A DNA stretch of 52,396 nucleotides from Burkholderiales bacterium (GCA_014378555.1 JACMNN010000169.1:1-52396); one strand, 5' to 3'. Numbered from the stretch's first letter, positions 37,384 to 46,627 are shown. Notes: a model not told the origin generated them from the letters alone. Made by a program: numbers and translations.

Positions 37384-39249
37384 ATGGCAACCAAACCATC
37401 AACAAAGACCACCAAGATCATGAAAATTGCAAAGCTTTCGGCGACCGCCGCGAAGCAAAGCACCAAGGTCGATCGCCGCGTAACCCGTGGCAAAGTAAAA
37501 ATGACGCCGTCTGAGGCGTTCGTGGAAACCCTAGTCGCGCAAGGCGTAACCGACATCTTCGGCATCGTGGGCTCCGCCTATATGGACGCGTTGGACCTTT
37601 TCGAGACCGCCGGCATTCGCTTCATTTCGGTCGCACACGAGCAGGGTGCTGGCCATATGGCCGATGGTTTTTCACGGGTGTCGGGCCGACACGGCGTGTG
37701 CATCGGCCAAAACGGCCCCGGCATCACCAATTTCGTAACACCGATCGCGGCGGCCTATTGGGCACACTCGCCGGTGGTCGTGATCACGCCTGAAACTGGC
37801 TCAATGACTCTCGGCTTAGGTGGCTTCCAGGAGACTGATCAACTGCCGATCTTCTCCAAGATCACTAAATTTCAGGCGCATGTAAACAACAAAGCACGCA
37901 TGGCTGAAATGACTGCGCGTGCCTTTGACCGCGCCCACATTGAGCTCGGACCGACGCAACTCAATATTCCACGCGATTACTTTTACGGCGAGGGTGACTA
38001 CGAAATTCCAACGCCGATCACCATCGAACGTGGCGCCGGCGGAGAAGGCGCGCTTGACGAAGCCGCCGAGTTGCTGTCAAAAGCAAAATTCCCGGTTATT
38101 TTGTCCGGCGGTGGCGTGATTATGGGCAACGGTATTGATGCCGCGATCAAGCTTGCTGAGCTGCTTGATGCGCCGGTGTGCAATAGCTATTTGCATAACG
38201 ACAGCTTTCCGGCAAACCACCGCCTATGGTGCGGTCCGCTCGGCTATCAGGGCTCGAAAGCGGCCATGAAACTAATCGCTAAGGCCGACGTTGTGATCGC
38301 GCTCGGCACGCGCCTTGGCCCGTTCGGCACACTGCCGCAACACGGCATTGACTACTGGCCGGCCAACGCAAAAATTATCCAGATCGATGCCGACGCCAAA
38401 ATGCTCGGGTTGGTCAAGAAAATTTCTGTTGGCATTTGCGGTGACGCTCGCGCTGCGGCGCTAGCCCTGGTTGCGCGCCTAAAAGGCAAATCGCTGGCGT
38501 GTCACGCTAACCGCGACGCGCGCTTAGCCACCGTTGCCAAAGAACGCAAGGCTTGGGAAAAAGAACTTGATGGCTGGACGCACGAGACCGACGCCTACTC
38601 GATTGAAGTCGCCAAGGCGTCGAAGTACATGCATCCAAGGCAGGTATTACGCGAGTTGGAAAAAGCAATGCCGGCGCGCGCGATGGTGTCGACCGATATC
38701 GGCAATATCTGCTCGGTGTCGAACAGTTACCTGCGCTTCAACGAACCACGCTCCATGTTTGCTGCGATGAGTTTTGGTAACTGCGGGTATGCCTTTCCGA
38801 CCATCATCGGCGCAAAGCTGGCGGCGCCTGATCGACCTGCAATTGCATACGTCGGCGATGGCGCATGGGGCATCAGCTTCAACGAGGTACAAACTTGCGT
38901 GCGTGAAAACATTCCGGTTACCGCCATTGTGTTCAACAACGGTCAGTGGGGCGCCGAGAAAAAGAATCACGTAGATTTCTACAACCGACGTTATTTGGGT
39001 GTCGCGCTCGACAACCAACCGCACTGGGCAAACGTTGCCGTTGCGATGGGCGCCGAGGGATTGCGCATTGATCAGTTGGCCGATGTAGGTCCTGCACTGG
39101 CCGAAGCATGCGACGCGCAAAAACGCGGCCGCACCACAATCCTTGAAATCATGGTGACCAAAGAGCTGGGCGACCCGTTCCGGCGCGATGCTTTAGCCCT
39201 GCCAACGCGCTTCTTAAGCAAGTACAAACATACTGAAATCAAGCGCTAG
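37384..39249 (+). CDS. xsc: Sulfoacetaldehyde acetyltransferase family ThDP enzyme (Xsc), with a Lys-rich N-terminal extension
   Basis: AQNGPGITNF-like GQNGPGITNFVTPIAAAYW, GGFQETDQLPIFSKITKFQ, PRSMFAAMSFGNCGYAFPTIIGAKLAAPDRPAIAYVGDGAWGISFNEVQTCVRENIPVTAIVFNNGQWGAEKKNHVDFYNRRYLG. Confidence 0.87.
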   Translation: MATKPSTKTTKIMKIAKLSATAAKQSTKVDRRVTRGKVKMTPSEAFVETLVAQGVTDIFGIVGSAYMDALDLFETAGIRFISVAHEQGAGHMADGFSRVSGRHGVCIGQNGPGITNFVTPIAAAYWAHSPVVVITPETGSMTLGLGGFQETDQLPIFSKITKFQAHVNNKARMAEMTARAFDRAHIELGPTQLNIPRDYFYGEGDYEIPTPITIERGAGGEGALDEAAELLSKAKFPVILSGGGVIMGNGIDAAIKLAELLDAPVCNSYLHNDSFPANHRLWCGPLGYQGSKAAMKLIAKADVVIALGTRLGPFGTLPQHGIDYWPANAKIIQIDADAKMLGLVKKISVGICGDARAAALALVARLKGKSLACHANRDARLATVAKERKAWEKELDGWTHETDAYSIEVAKASKYMHPRQVLRELEKAMPARAMVSTDIGNICSVSNSYLRFNEPRSMFAAMSFGNCGYAFPTIIGAKLAAPDRPAIAYVGDGAWGISFNEVQTCVRENIPVTAIVFNNGQWGAEKKNHVDFYNRRYLGVALDNQPHWANVAVAMGAEGLRIDQLADVGPALAEACDAQKRGRTTILEIMVTKELGDPFRRDALALPTRFLSKYKHTEIKR

Positions 39250-39258
39250 GCCCATCAC

Positions 39259-39297
39259 ACCATCTCGCGTTGGTGTTTGAACCAACGCCGAGATGGT
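39259..39297 (+). other. Long intercistronic stem-loop between xsc and the Bug-type binding protein
   Basis: ACCATCTCGCGTTGGT-gtttga-ACCAACGCCGAGATGGT, 16-bp stem with one bulged base and no U-tract. Confidence 0.8.
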
Positions 39298-39325
39298 CCC
39301 TCCAACCTCGCATAAGGAGGCATTT

Positions 39326-40309
39326 ATGCAATCAGTATTTCGTTTACTGGCGACCGGGTTCGCCGCTGCAAGTCTTGTTGTGGGCGTGCCAAGCTATGCG
39401 CAAGCGTGGCCAACCAAACCCGTTCGTTTGATAAATCCGTTTCCGGCGGGGGGGGGTACAGATACGTTTGCGCGACCGTTATCGGCGCAACTGAGCAAGC
39501 AACTTGGCCAGCAATTCATCGTTGAAAACATCGGTGGTGCTGGCGGAACAGTGGGCGCAGCGGTAGCAGCGCGTACCGCAGGCGACGGCTACACCTTCCT
39601 GATCGGCGCGGTGCATCACACCATCGCGCCTTCGATTTATCCCAAGCTTTCCTACGACATCGAGAAAGACTTCGTGCCAGTCACGTTGCTCGCCATGATG
39701 CCGTTTGTGATGGTGGTGCAACCGAACAAATTGCCCGACGTAAAAACGGTCAAAGACCTTGTTGAATACGCGCGCGCCAAGCCGGGCAAACTCAACTTTG
39801 GCTCGCCAGGTTCTGGCACATCGCAGCACTTGACGGCTGAGCTGTTTAAGGTCAATCACAACCTGAACATGATTCACGTTCCGTACAAAGGCATGGGCCC
39901 AGCCATGCAAGATTTTCTGGGTGGCTCGATCGACGTATTGTTTGACGGAATGAGTGCATCGGCCGCGCAAATTCGCTCAGGTAAAGCGCGAGCCTTAGGC
40001 TTGATGGCGGCGCACCGTTCACCGCAGTACCCTGAAATTCCCACGCTCGCAGAGCAGGGTTTTGCCAATAGTGAGGCGTCGCAGTGGTACGCAGTGTGGG
40101 CGATCAAGGGCACGCCGCCGGAAATTGTCGACAAGATGCACCGTGAAATCGTCAAAGCATTGGACGACCCCATGGTCAAAGGCAACTGGGCGGCGGCAGC
40201 GGCCGATGCGGGCGGCATGCCACCTGCAGAGTTCGGCAAATTTGTGCGCAGCGAGATTGAACGCTGGGCCAAGGTGACCAAAGCTTCTGGCGCGAAGTTG
40301 GACAACTGA
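39326..40309 (+). CDS. Tripartite tricarboxylate transporter (Bug/TctC) family substrate-binding protein
   Basis: Signal peptide; AWPTKPVRLINPFPAGGGTDTFARPLSAQLSKQLGQQFIVENIGGAGGTVGA...VPYKGMGPAMQDFLGGSIDVLFDG; SD AAGGAGG at 39314-39320. Confidence 0.95.
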   Translation: MQSVFRLLATGFAAASLVVGVPSYAQAWPTKPVRLINPFPAGGGTDTFARPLSAQLSKQLGQQFIVENIGGAGGTVGAAVAARTAGDGYTFLIGAVHHTIAPSIYPKLSYDIEKDFVPVTLLAMMPFVMVVQPNKLPDVKTVKDLVEYARAKPGKLNFGSPGSGTSQHLTAELFKVNHNLNMIHVPYKGMGPAMQDFLGGSIDVLFDGMSASAAQIRSGKARALGLMAAHRSPQYPEIPTLAEQGFANSEASQWYAVWAIKGTPPEIVDKMHREIVKALDDPMVKGNWAAAAADAGGMPPAEFGKFVRSEIERWAKVTKASGAKLDN

Positions 40310-40327
40310 TGTGCAGCCGCATTTAGT

Positions 40328-41728
40328 ATGAGTGAATTTGCAACTATCGCAGGCCTCATCGAGCGCGCACGCGCTGCTCAGGCCGTGGCAGAAACCTTCG
40401 ATCAAACGCAAACCGATCGCGTGTGTGCTGCGGCTGCATGGGCGATCATGGAGCCGTCCCGTAACCGCGCTCTCGCCGAACTAGCCGTGCGCGACACCGG
40501 CCTTGGTAATGTGGCCGACAAAGTACAGAAAAATCATCGCAAGACACTCGGCTTGATGCGCGATTTGCATGGCGCGAAATCAGTTGGCGTGATCGCTGAC
40601 GACCGAGCGACTGGCATTACCGAGATTGCACGGGCGGCGGGAGTGGTTGGCGCAATTACGCCGTCGACTAATCCTGGCGCAACCCCAGCGAACATGATCA
40701 TTAACGCGATGAAGGGCCGCAACGCCATCATCCTCGCGCCGTCGCCCAAAGGCGCGTCCACCGCTGAGTTGCTGCTGCGATATGTGTACGCAGAATTTGA
40801 CCGCATCGGCGCACCGCACGATCTGGTGCAAGTGTTACCGTCCCCGGTGAGCAAGGCGTTAACTTACGAATTGTTGCAACAGGTTGACTTGATAGTGGCC
40901 ACCGGTTCTCAGGCCAATATTCGCGCCGCGTATTCAAGTGGCAAACCTGCGTTCGGTGTGGGCGCGGGCAATGTCGCGGTAATCGTTGACGCCACAGCCG
41001 ATGTGGCGGCGGCGGCCGAGCGAATTGTTCGGTCGAAAATATTCGATAACGCAACCAGTTGCTCTAGCGAAAACAGCGTTGTCATCGTCGACGCCGTTTA
41101 TGACGCCATGATCGCAGCGCTTGAGGCGCAAGGATGCATGCTGCTCAATGCTGAAGAAAAAACACAACTGCAAAACGTGATGTTTCCTTCGGGTAAATTG
41201 TCACCGGTGGTCACGGCGAAATCAGCCTCAGACATTGCTGCGATTGCGGGACTCAGTCGCGCGACGGCTGCGCGCGTTTTGATGGTGCATGAAACAGGTA
41301 TTGGCATAGGCGCTCCGTTCTCTGGTGAGAAATTGTCGCCAGTGATGGCGATTTATCGGGCTGAAAATTTCGCTGCAGCGGCACGCGTAGTGACCGACAT
41401 TTACGGGTATCAAGGCGCCGGGCATTCGGTGGGTGTTCACGCCGCGCCTGAGCGGGCGGATGCGCTCGCTTTGCAACTTGGCCTGACGCTGCCAGTCGCC
41501 CGCGTGATCGTGAATCAGGCGCACTGCATTGCCACAGGCGGCAGCTTCGACAACGGTTTGCCGTTCTCTTTATCGATGGGTTGCGGCACCTGGGGTGGCA
41601 ATAGTTTCAGCGACAATTTGACGTATCGAAACTTTCTAAACATCACACGTATCGCCCGACCTATTGCGCAGAACATGCCCGAAGAATCCGTGCTGTTTGC
41701 TGATTATTTTTCTCACGTCAATCGATGA
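40328..41728 (+). CDS. sauS: CoA-acylating aldehyde dehydrogenase, probable sulfoacetaldehyde dehydrogenase (SauS-like)
   Basis: GVVGAITPSTNPGATPANMIINAMKGRNAIILAPSPKG, SKIFDNATSCSSENSVVIVDAVYD, CGTWGGNSFSDNLTYRNFLNITRIA; beside xsc and an acyl-CoA ligase. Confidence 0.82.
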   Translation: MSEFATIAGLIERARAAQAVAETFDQTQTDRVCAAAAWAIMEPSRNRALAELAVRDTGLGNVADKVQKNHRKTLGLMRDLHGAKSVGVIADDRATGITEIARAAGVVGAITPSTNPGATPANMIINAMKGRNAIILAPSPKGASTAELLLRYVYAEFDRIGAPHDLVQVLPSPVSKALTYELLQQVDLIVATGSQANIRAAYSSGKPAFGVGAGNVAVIVDATADVAAAAERIVRSKIFDNATSCSSENSVVIVDAVYDAMIAALEAQGCMLLNAEEKTQLQNVMFPSGKLSPVVTAKSASDIAAIAGLSRATAARVLMVHETGIGIGAPFSGEKLSPVMAIYRAENFAAAARVVTDIYGYQGAGHSVGVHAAPERADALALQLGLTLPVARVIVNQAHCIATGGSFDNGLPFSLSMGCGTWGGNSFSDNLTYRNFLNITRIARPIAQNMPEESVLFADYFSHVNR

Positions 41729-43242
41729 CCACTGCCGCCACGATACGTGACGTTCTGCACACGCACGAACGAGAACAACCCGATGCAGCGCTGCTAATTT
41801 CGCCAGAAACTGGCGAAATTCTCACCTACGCGAAGTTTGCTAAAGAAGCACGCCAACTTGCTGCGCTTTATGCGGCGCACAATTTGCTTCCCGGTGATCA
41901 CATTGGATTTTTGCTGCACAACGGCTACCAGACTGCGACCATTTTTTTGGGCACGATGGCTGCCGGATTTGTCACTACGCCGCTTAATCTGCTCGCGCAT
42001 GGCGCGCAGCTCGCCTATGTTCTAGAGCACAGCGATATCAAGTTCGTATTCACCTCAACGCACTACGAAGCCCAGTTGCGCACGGCGCTGGCGATGCTGG
42101 CGAGCGAGCGGTCAAAAAGTATTTGCGTCGAAGTGATCGACTCCGACGCGGCAAACGCGCACGCCAGTTACGGAGAGATCGAACTTGACTCATCAGCGCA
42201 TGGCCAATCACCGGCACTGCTGATGTACACCTCAGGCACCACAGGCCAGCCCAAAGGCGCCCTGCTCACCCACGCCAATGTGCTGCATGCGGGCCGCTCG
42301 GTGTGTGACTGGCACGGGTTGACCCACGCCGATCGTGTGTTGTCGTCACTGCCGCTGTATCACATCAATGGTCAGTGCATCGCAACGGTCGCACCATTTA
42401 TCAGCGGTGGCAGTATCGTCGCGCCGCACAAATTTTCGGCGAAAGCATGGTGGGGTTGGGTCGAACGCTATCAACCGACGTGGCTGAATCTGGTGCCCAC
42501 CATCATCGCCTATCTGTTGAACGCCGCCGACGGCAACACCAAGCTTTGGCCGGCGATTCGCTTTGTCCGCTCCGCCTCAGCGCCCCTGCCGCCCGACCAG
42601 CACCGCGCTTTTGAGCAGACCTTTGGCGTGAGCGTGATCGAAGCGATGGGCATGACGGAATGCGCTTCGGTGGTGTTCTGCAACCCGCAACCCGCAAGCC
42701 TTCGCAAGTACGGCACGCCAGGACAGCCATGCGGCGTGGAATCACGCGTCGTATCGACCGAAACCGGCGCGGTGCTCGCCGACGGCGTCACCGGCGAGCT
42801 GCAGCTGCGCGGCGACAACGTGATGCTCGGTTATTACAACGCGCCGGAAAAAACTGCCGATGCGATGACCTCCGATAATTGGTTACGCACCGGGGACCTC
42901 GGACATCGCGACCCAGACGGGTTCTATTTTGTGACCGGTCGCATCAAAGAGCTCATCATTAAAGGCGGAGAGAACATCGCGCCTCGTGAAATCGACGAGG
43001 CGTTGTTAGCGCATCCGGCGGTGCTTGAGGCGGCAGCAGTAGGCATTCCTGACGTCAACTACGGGCAGGAAATACTTGCTGCCATCGTGCTCAAACCGGG
43101 CGCGCAGTGCGATGAAGCGACGTTGCGCGAACACTGCGTGCAGCTGCTAGGACGCTACAAGACGCCGAAGCTGTTTCGCTTTGTCGAAGATCTTCCAAAG
43201 GGGCCGTCCGGCAAGGTGCAGCGCCTCAAGTTACTCGACTGA
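41725..43242 (+). CDS. sauT: AMP-forming acyl-CoA ligase, probable sulfoacetate-CoA ligase (SauT-like)
   Basis: LLMYTSGTTGQPKGALLTHANV, GYYNAPEKTADAMTSDNWLRTGDLGHRDPDGFYFVTGRIKELIIKGGENIAPREIDEALLAHPAV, LPKGPSGKVQR; substrate inferred from context. Confidence 0.8.
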   Translation: MTTAATIRDVLHTHEREQPDAALLISPETGEILTYAKFAKEARQLAALYAAHNLLPGDHIGFLLHNGYQTATIFLGTMAAGFVTTPLNLLAHGAQLAYVLEHSDIKFVFTSTHYEAQLRTALAMLASERSKSICVEVIDSDAANAHASYGEIELDSSAHGQSPALLMYTSGTTGQPKGALLTHANVLHAGRSVCDWHGLTHADRVLSSLPLYHINGQCIATVAPFISGGSIVAPHKFSAKAWWGWVERYQPTWLNLVPTIIAYLLNAADGNTKLWPAIRFVRSASAPLPPDQHRAFEQTFGVSVIEAMGMTECASVVFCNPQPASLRKYGTPGQPCGVESRVVSTETGAVLADGVTGELQLRGDNVMLGYYNAPEKTADAMTSDNWLRTGDLGHRDPDGFYFVTGRIKELIIKGGENIAPREIDEALLAHPAVLEAAAVGIPDVNYGQEILAAIVLKPGAQCDEATLREHCVQLLGRYKTPKLFRFVEDLPKGPSGKVQRLKLLD

Positions 43243-44030
43243 TGTGCATTGCCGCGTTCGCGTGGAACCCGGAGGGCGATACGCCGCTGCTGCTGGCTGC
43301 CAATCGCGATGAATTCTTTGCCCGCCCTACCGAGCAGATGCATTGGTGGCCCGACTCGTCAGTCCTCGCGGGCCGCGATTTAAAAGCGAACGGTGCTTGG
43401 CTCGGCATCACGCGGCACGGTCGATTTGCGTTGCTGACCAATATCCGTAATCCTAGCCTACGACGTGAGGGTGCGCCGTCGCGCGGCGACATCGCCAAAA
43501 ATTTTCTTCAATCATCGGTTGCGCCCTCGACGTTTATTGCAGCACTCGCATCGATCGCGCCGCGTTTTGAGGGCTTCAATTTTCTGTGCGGGCAGGTCGG
43601 CGAGGGCTTGCGAGAATTATGGTTTCTAAATTCGGTGGAATGCGTTGCCGAACGTTTGGTTCAAGGCCAGTACGGGTTGTCAAATGCATCGCTCGATACG
43701 GATTGGCCGAAGCTGTTGCGGGTGAAACAGGGACTGCGGCATGCGCTTGCTGAACGAGATTTGGCGCAGCAAGACGCGCGCCTCGTGCGCTTGTTGCGCA
43801 ACACCACGCCGACATCCGAGCGGCACCTGCCAAGTACCGGCGTTCCGCTCGAATGGGAACGTGCGCTAGGGTCAATTTTTATCAATCGCGACGACTACGG
43901 CACGCGAGCTTCCACCGTTTTGCGCGTAAGCGGCGGATATTCGACCGTGACCGAGATCAACTATGCGCCAGATATAAATCTCGTTCAACGCCATGATTTT
44001 TCGTTTGCTATCTTGCCTATTTGGCATTGA
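43242..44030 (+). CDS. NRDE (TANGO2-like) family protein
   Basis: MCIAAFAWNPEGDTPLLLAANRDEFFARPTEQMHWWPD...LAGRDLKANGAWLGITRHGRFALLTNIRN. Confidence 0.92.
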   Translation: MCIAAFAWNPEGDTPLLLAANRDEFFARPTEQMHWWPDSSVLAGRDLKANGAWLGITRHGRFALLTNIRNPSLRREGAPSRGDIAKNFLQSSVAPSTFIAALASIAPRFEGFNFLCGQVGEGLRELWFLNSVECVAERLVQGQYGLSNASLDTDWPKLLRVKQGLRHALAERDLAQQDARLVRLLRNTTPTSERHLPSTGVPLEWERALGSIFINRDDYGTRASTVLRVSGGYSTVTEINYAPDINLVQRHDFSFAILPIWH

Positions 44031-44042
44031 AAAATTCTATTT

Positions 44043-44065
44043 GGCTTTTCACTGAAAGCCTTTTT
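44043..44065 (+). terminator. Terminator of the sauS-sauT-NRDE transcript
   Basis: GGCTTT-tcactg-AAAGCC followed by TTTTT, just after the NRDE stop codon. Confidence 0.75.
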
Positions 44066-44171
44066 GAACTGGGGCAGGATCGTTATTTTTGCCATAGTCG
44101 ACAAATACGTAAATCGCGTATCAACGTTCAGCCAATCGCCCTTTTGACACAAAGTTGTTGACTGCAAGTCG

Positions 44172-44585
44172 CTAAAAAACTAACGCGGCCGCGTTCAGCA
44201 TGCCGACTGAGATCGACACTGCGGCGAGAAACGTGGCCTTCGCCACATTGCCACCCTCGATCGACGCGGTGAGTCCTGGCATCAACATTCGAGCAAACAC
44301 GAACACGATCAATTGAACGACGGTGGCGAGCACTGCGAACAGCACCAGATCGAGCAGATTAACGGCGTTAGCCACGGTGCTTGCTAGCGGCAGCGCAAAG
44401 CCCAGGAGTGCGCCTGACAACGAAATCGCGGCTGCCGTGTTGCCTTCGCGAATCAGTGCTATTTCGTTGTACGGCGTCACCTTGGTGTAGATCAATGTAA
44501 ACGACACCAGCAGCAGCAATGCAACTGCAAAGTAGATAAGAAAATCGTCGAAATAGCGAATTGATTCGTTGAGCGCGTAGGTCAT
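44172..44585 (-). CDS. DUF350 family membrane protein
   Basis: Multi-TM; YTKVTPYNEIALIREGNTAAAISLSGALLGFALPLAS...GGNVAKATFLAAVSISVGMLNAAAL. Confidence 0.88.
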   Translation of the reverse strand: MTYALNESIRYFDDFLIYFAVALLLLVSFTLIYTKVTPYNEIALIREGNTAAAISLSGALLGFALPLASTVANAVNLLDLVLFAVLATVVQLIVFVFARMLMPGLTASIEGGNVAKATFLAAVSISVGMLNAAALVF

Positions 44586-44621
44586 GTTTTTTCCTTGTGG
44601 CTATCCGAAGATTAGCTGCAG

Positions 44622-45749
44622 CTAGTCAAAATAATGCGGAACGAACCGCGACGTATTCATCGTAATTTCGGTCGCATCTTCGCGTAGGCTGATGCCGGCG
44701 GGCGCGTCGCCGACGATCCAGCTTCCGATGGTGACGAAATTGCCCTCGAAGCTGGGAATGGGCGTGTATTGCTGATACACAAATCCCTCTTCGCCATAGC
44801 TGCCGTCGGCGCGGATGACCTCGCCGCCTTTGTAGATTTCAACGTTCTCACCTTCACGCGACAATAGCGGCTTTTTTACGTAATCGCCGAGCACTTTGTG
44901 GCGCTGGAACGATGCGTTGAGTAGCAGCGGATGATCGGGATAGAGCTCCCACAAAATAGGCAGTAAACCTTTGTTCGCGAGCACCATTTTCCACGCCGGT
45001 TCGATAACGCGCATCTTGGTTTTCCGAAGGTTGTTGCCAAATTCGTCTGCCAGCAACCACTCCCACGGATAAAGCTTGAACAGCGTTTCGATGCGCTGAT
45101 TGTCGGTGTCGACAAACGCCAGTTCAGCATCCGACCAACCGATCTCTTCCACCGCAATCCACGGCGCCTGCAGCCCTGCCTGAATGGCCGTGTCGCGCAG
45201 GTAATCAAGGTTGCCTCCGTCTTCTTCGTGGTCGCCAACGCAGGTGAAATGGACGTGGTTATAACCGTGCTCAGCTTTGAGCCATTTCCACTGCTCAATT
45301 AGCGCTTCATGCAGGCTGTTGAACTGATCGGCCTTCGGCTTCACATCCTCCAGCCAATGCCACTGCGCAACACTCGCTTCAATCAAAGAAGTCGGGGTGT
45401 CGGCGTTAAATTCGAGCAATTTCGGAGAACCGGTGCCGTCCCAAGCCAGATCAAACCGACCGAACAGCGAAGGATGATCGTCGTTCCAGCTTTCGCGAAT
45501 CAGCGCCCAAGCGGATTCGGGAATTGCCAACTCTTTGAACCGCTCTTTGACGATGATGTGCTCGGCGGCGGCCATGCACATGGCGTACAGATCTGCTGTG
45601 GCTTTTTCCAGCGTTTGAATTTGCGCGGGCGTGAAGTGGTAGCAAACGCCCTCGTCCCAGTACAAGCCATCAAGCGAATGAAACGAGAAACCCGCGTCTT
45701 CGCAACGCTTTTGCCAGTTATCGCGCTTCGGTACGTGCTCTCTGCGCAT
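44622..45749 (-). CDS. Glutathionylspermidine synthase-like ATP-grasp protein (YgiC/YjfC family)
   Basis: LYWDEGVCYHFTPAQIQTLE, FGRFDLAWDGTGSPKLLEFNADTPTSLIEASVAQW, KKPLLSREGENVEIYKGG, GSWIVGDAPAGISLREDATEIT. Confidence 0.93.
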   Translation of the reverse strand: MRREHVPKRDNWQKRCEDAGFSFHSLDGLYWDEGVCYHFTPAQIQTLEKATADLYAMCMAAAEHIIVKERFKELAIPESAWALIRESWNDDHPSLFGRFDLAWDGTGSPKLLEFNADTPTSLIEASVAQWHWLEDVKPKADQFNSLHEALIEQWKWLKAEHGYNHVHFTCVGDHEEDGGNLDYLRDTAIQAGLQAPWIAVEEIGWSDAELAFVDTDNQRIETLFKLYPWEWLLADEFGNNLRKTKMRVIEPAWKMVLANKGLLPILWELYPDHPLLLNASFQRHKVLGDYVKKPLLSREGENVEIYKGGEVIRADGSYGEEGFVYQQYTPIPSFEGNFVTIGSWIVGDAPAGISLREDATEITMNTSRFVPHYFD

Positions 45750-45754
45750 ACCGC

Positions 45755-46129
45755 TCAGCTGCCCGATGACGCCGAATGCGAGCTGGAGCCGCTGCTGTGA
45801 CGCGAAGCCGACGCGCCAAAGCCGCTGCGCGAGGCCGACGACGCCACGCTACCCATCGAGCGTGAGCCAGGCCGCGGTGTGGGGTTATAGCCATAGGCGC
45901 CGGATCGCGACGAATACCGCGGGCCGTAAAAGCCGCTGCTGCCGGTAGCGGAGCGTTTGGCATCAACTTCTTCACAATCGCCGGGCGTGCCCCAGTCGGC
46001 CTTGCAGGCTTCGAGGTTGGCGTAGACGTCGCGGCTGTTGCTGGCGCCGCTTTCAAGATTGCCGCAACCCGCAAGGCCGCCAAGCGCGGTGGCACTGATC
46101 AGCACGAGTGAAAGGTTACGACTGCGCAT
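45755..46129 (-). CDS. YgiB/DUF1190-like lipoprotein with Ser/Gly-rich tail
   Basis: MRSRNLSLVLISATALGGLAGCGN (lipobox), DVYANLEACKADWGTPGDCEEVDAKR...GFYGPRYSSR...RSGFGASASRHSSGSSSHSASSGS. Confidence 0.68.
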   Translation of the reverse strand: MRSRNLSLVLISATALGGLAGCGNLESGASNSRDVYANLEACKADWGTPGDCEEVDAKRSATGSSGFYGPRYSSRSGAYGYNPTPRPGSRSMGSVASSASRSGFGASASRHSSGSSSHSASSGS

Positions 46130-46321
46130 GCGGCGCAATTTTGGGGCCGTTGGCAGCACCGTCGAAAGTGCTGCCGCAGATGACGGCTCAGCAAGAACCG
46201 CCCTAATCGTCGCTCTGGGTTCGTCCACCGCGCCACCCTTTTAGGTTTTGTTGACAGACGTTTTACGCGGGCACCGCGTCCGTGTCAACGCAGGCCGGCG
46301 GCCGTAGCCGAAGCAGCCGGG

Positions 46322-46627
46322 TTAGTGGACTGCGGCGGGCCGCAGGAAGCGGATTAACGTACCGTCGCGCAGGCAGATCTCGCCGTCGCCGGTGAGCTTT
46401 GCGCCCTCAAAATCGCGTTGGATCAACAGCAATTCTTGGTCCTCACGGGTGCCTTCAACTAGCACGTCGTCGGGGCGGGTGAACTCGTCAGGGGCATGCA
46501 GGTAGTCAGCGGTGAACACAATGTCGCCAACCTGAACAAACGCGGCTTCGCTCATTGCCGCCGTCAAGGTGTCGAACATCGGGGTCACGGTGGGGGACAG
46601 AAGCGTGGCGGTCGTTGTGTGCATCAT
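46322..46627 (-). CDS. Conserved-looking hypothetical protein
   Basis: MMHTTTATLLSPTVTPMFDTLTAAMSEAAFVQVGDIVFTADYL...EDQELLLIQRDFEGAKLTGDGEICLRDGTLIRFLRPAAVH; no recognised domain. Confidence 0.45.
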   Translation of the reverse strand: MMHTTTATLLSPTVTPMFDTLTAAMSEAAFVQVGDIVFTADYLHAPDEFTRPDDVLVEGTREDQELLLIQRDFEGAKLTGDGEICLRDGTLIRFLRPAAVH

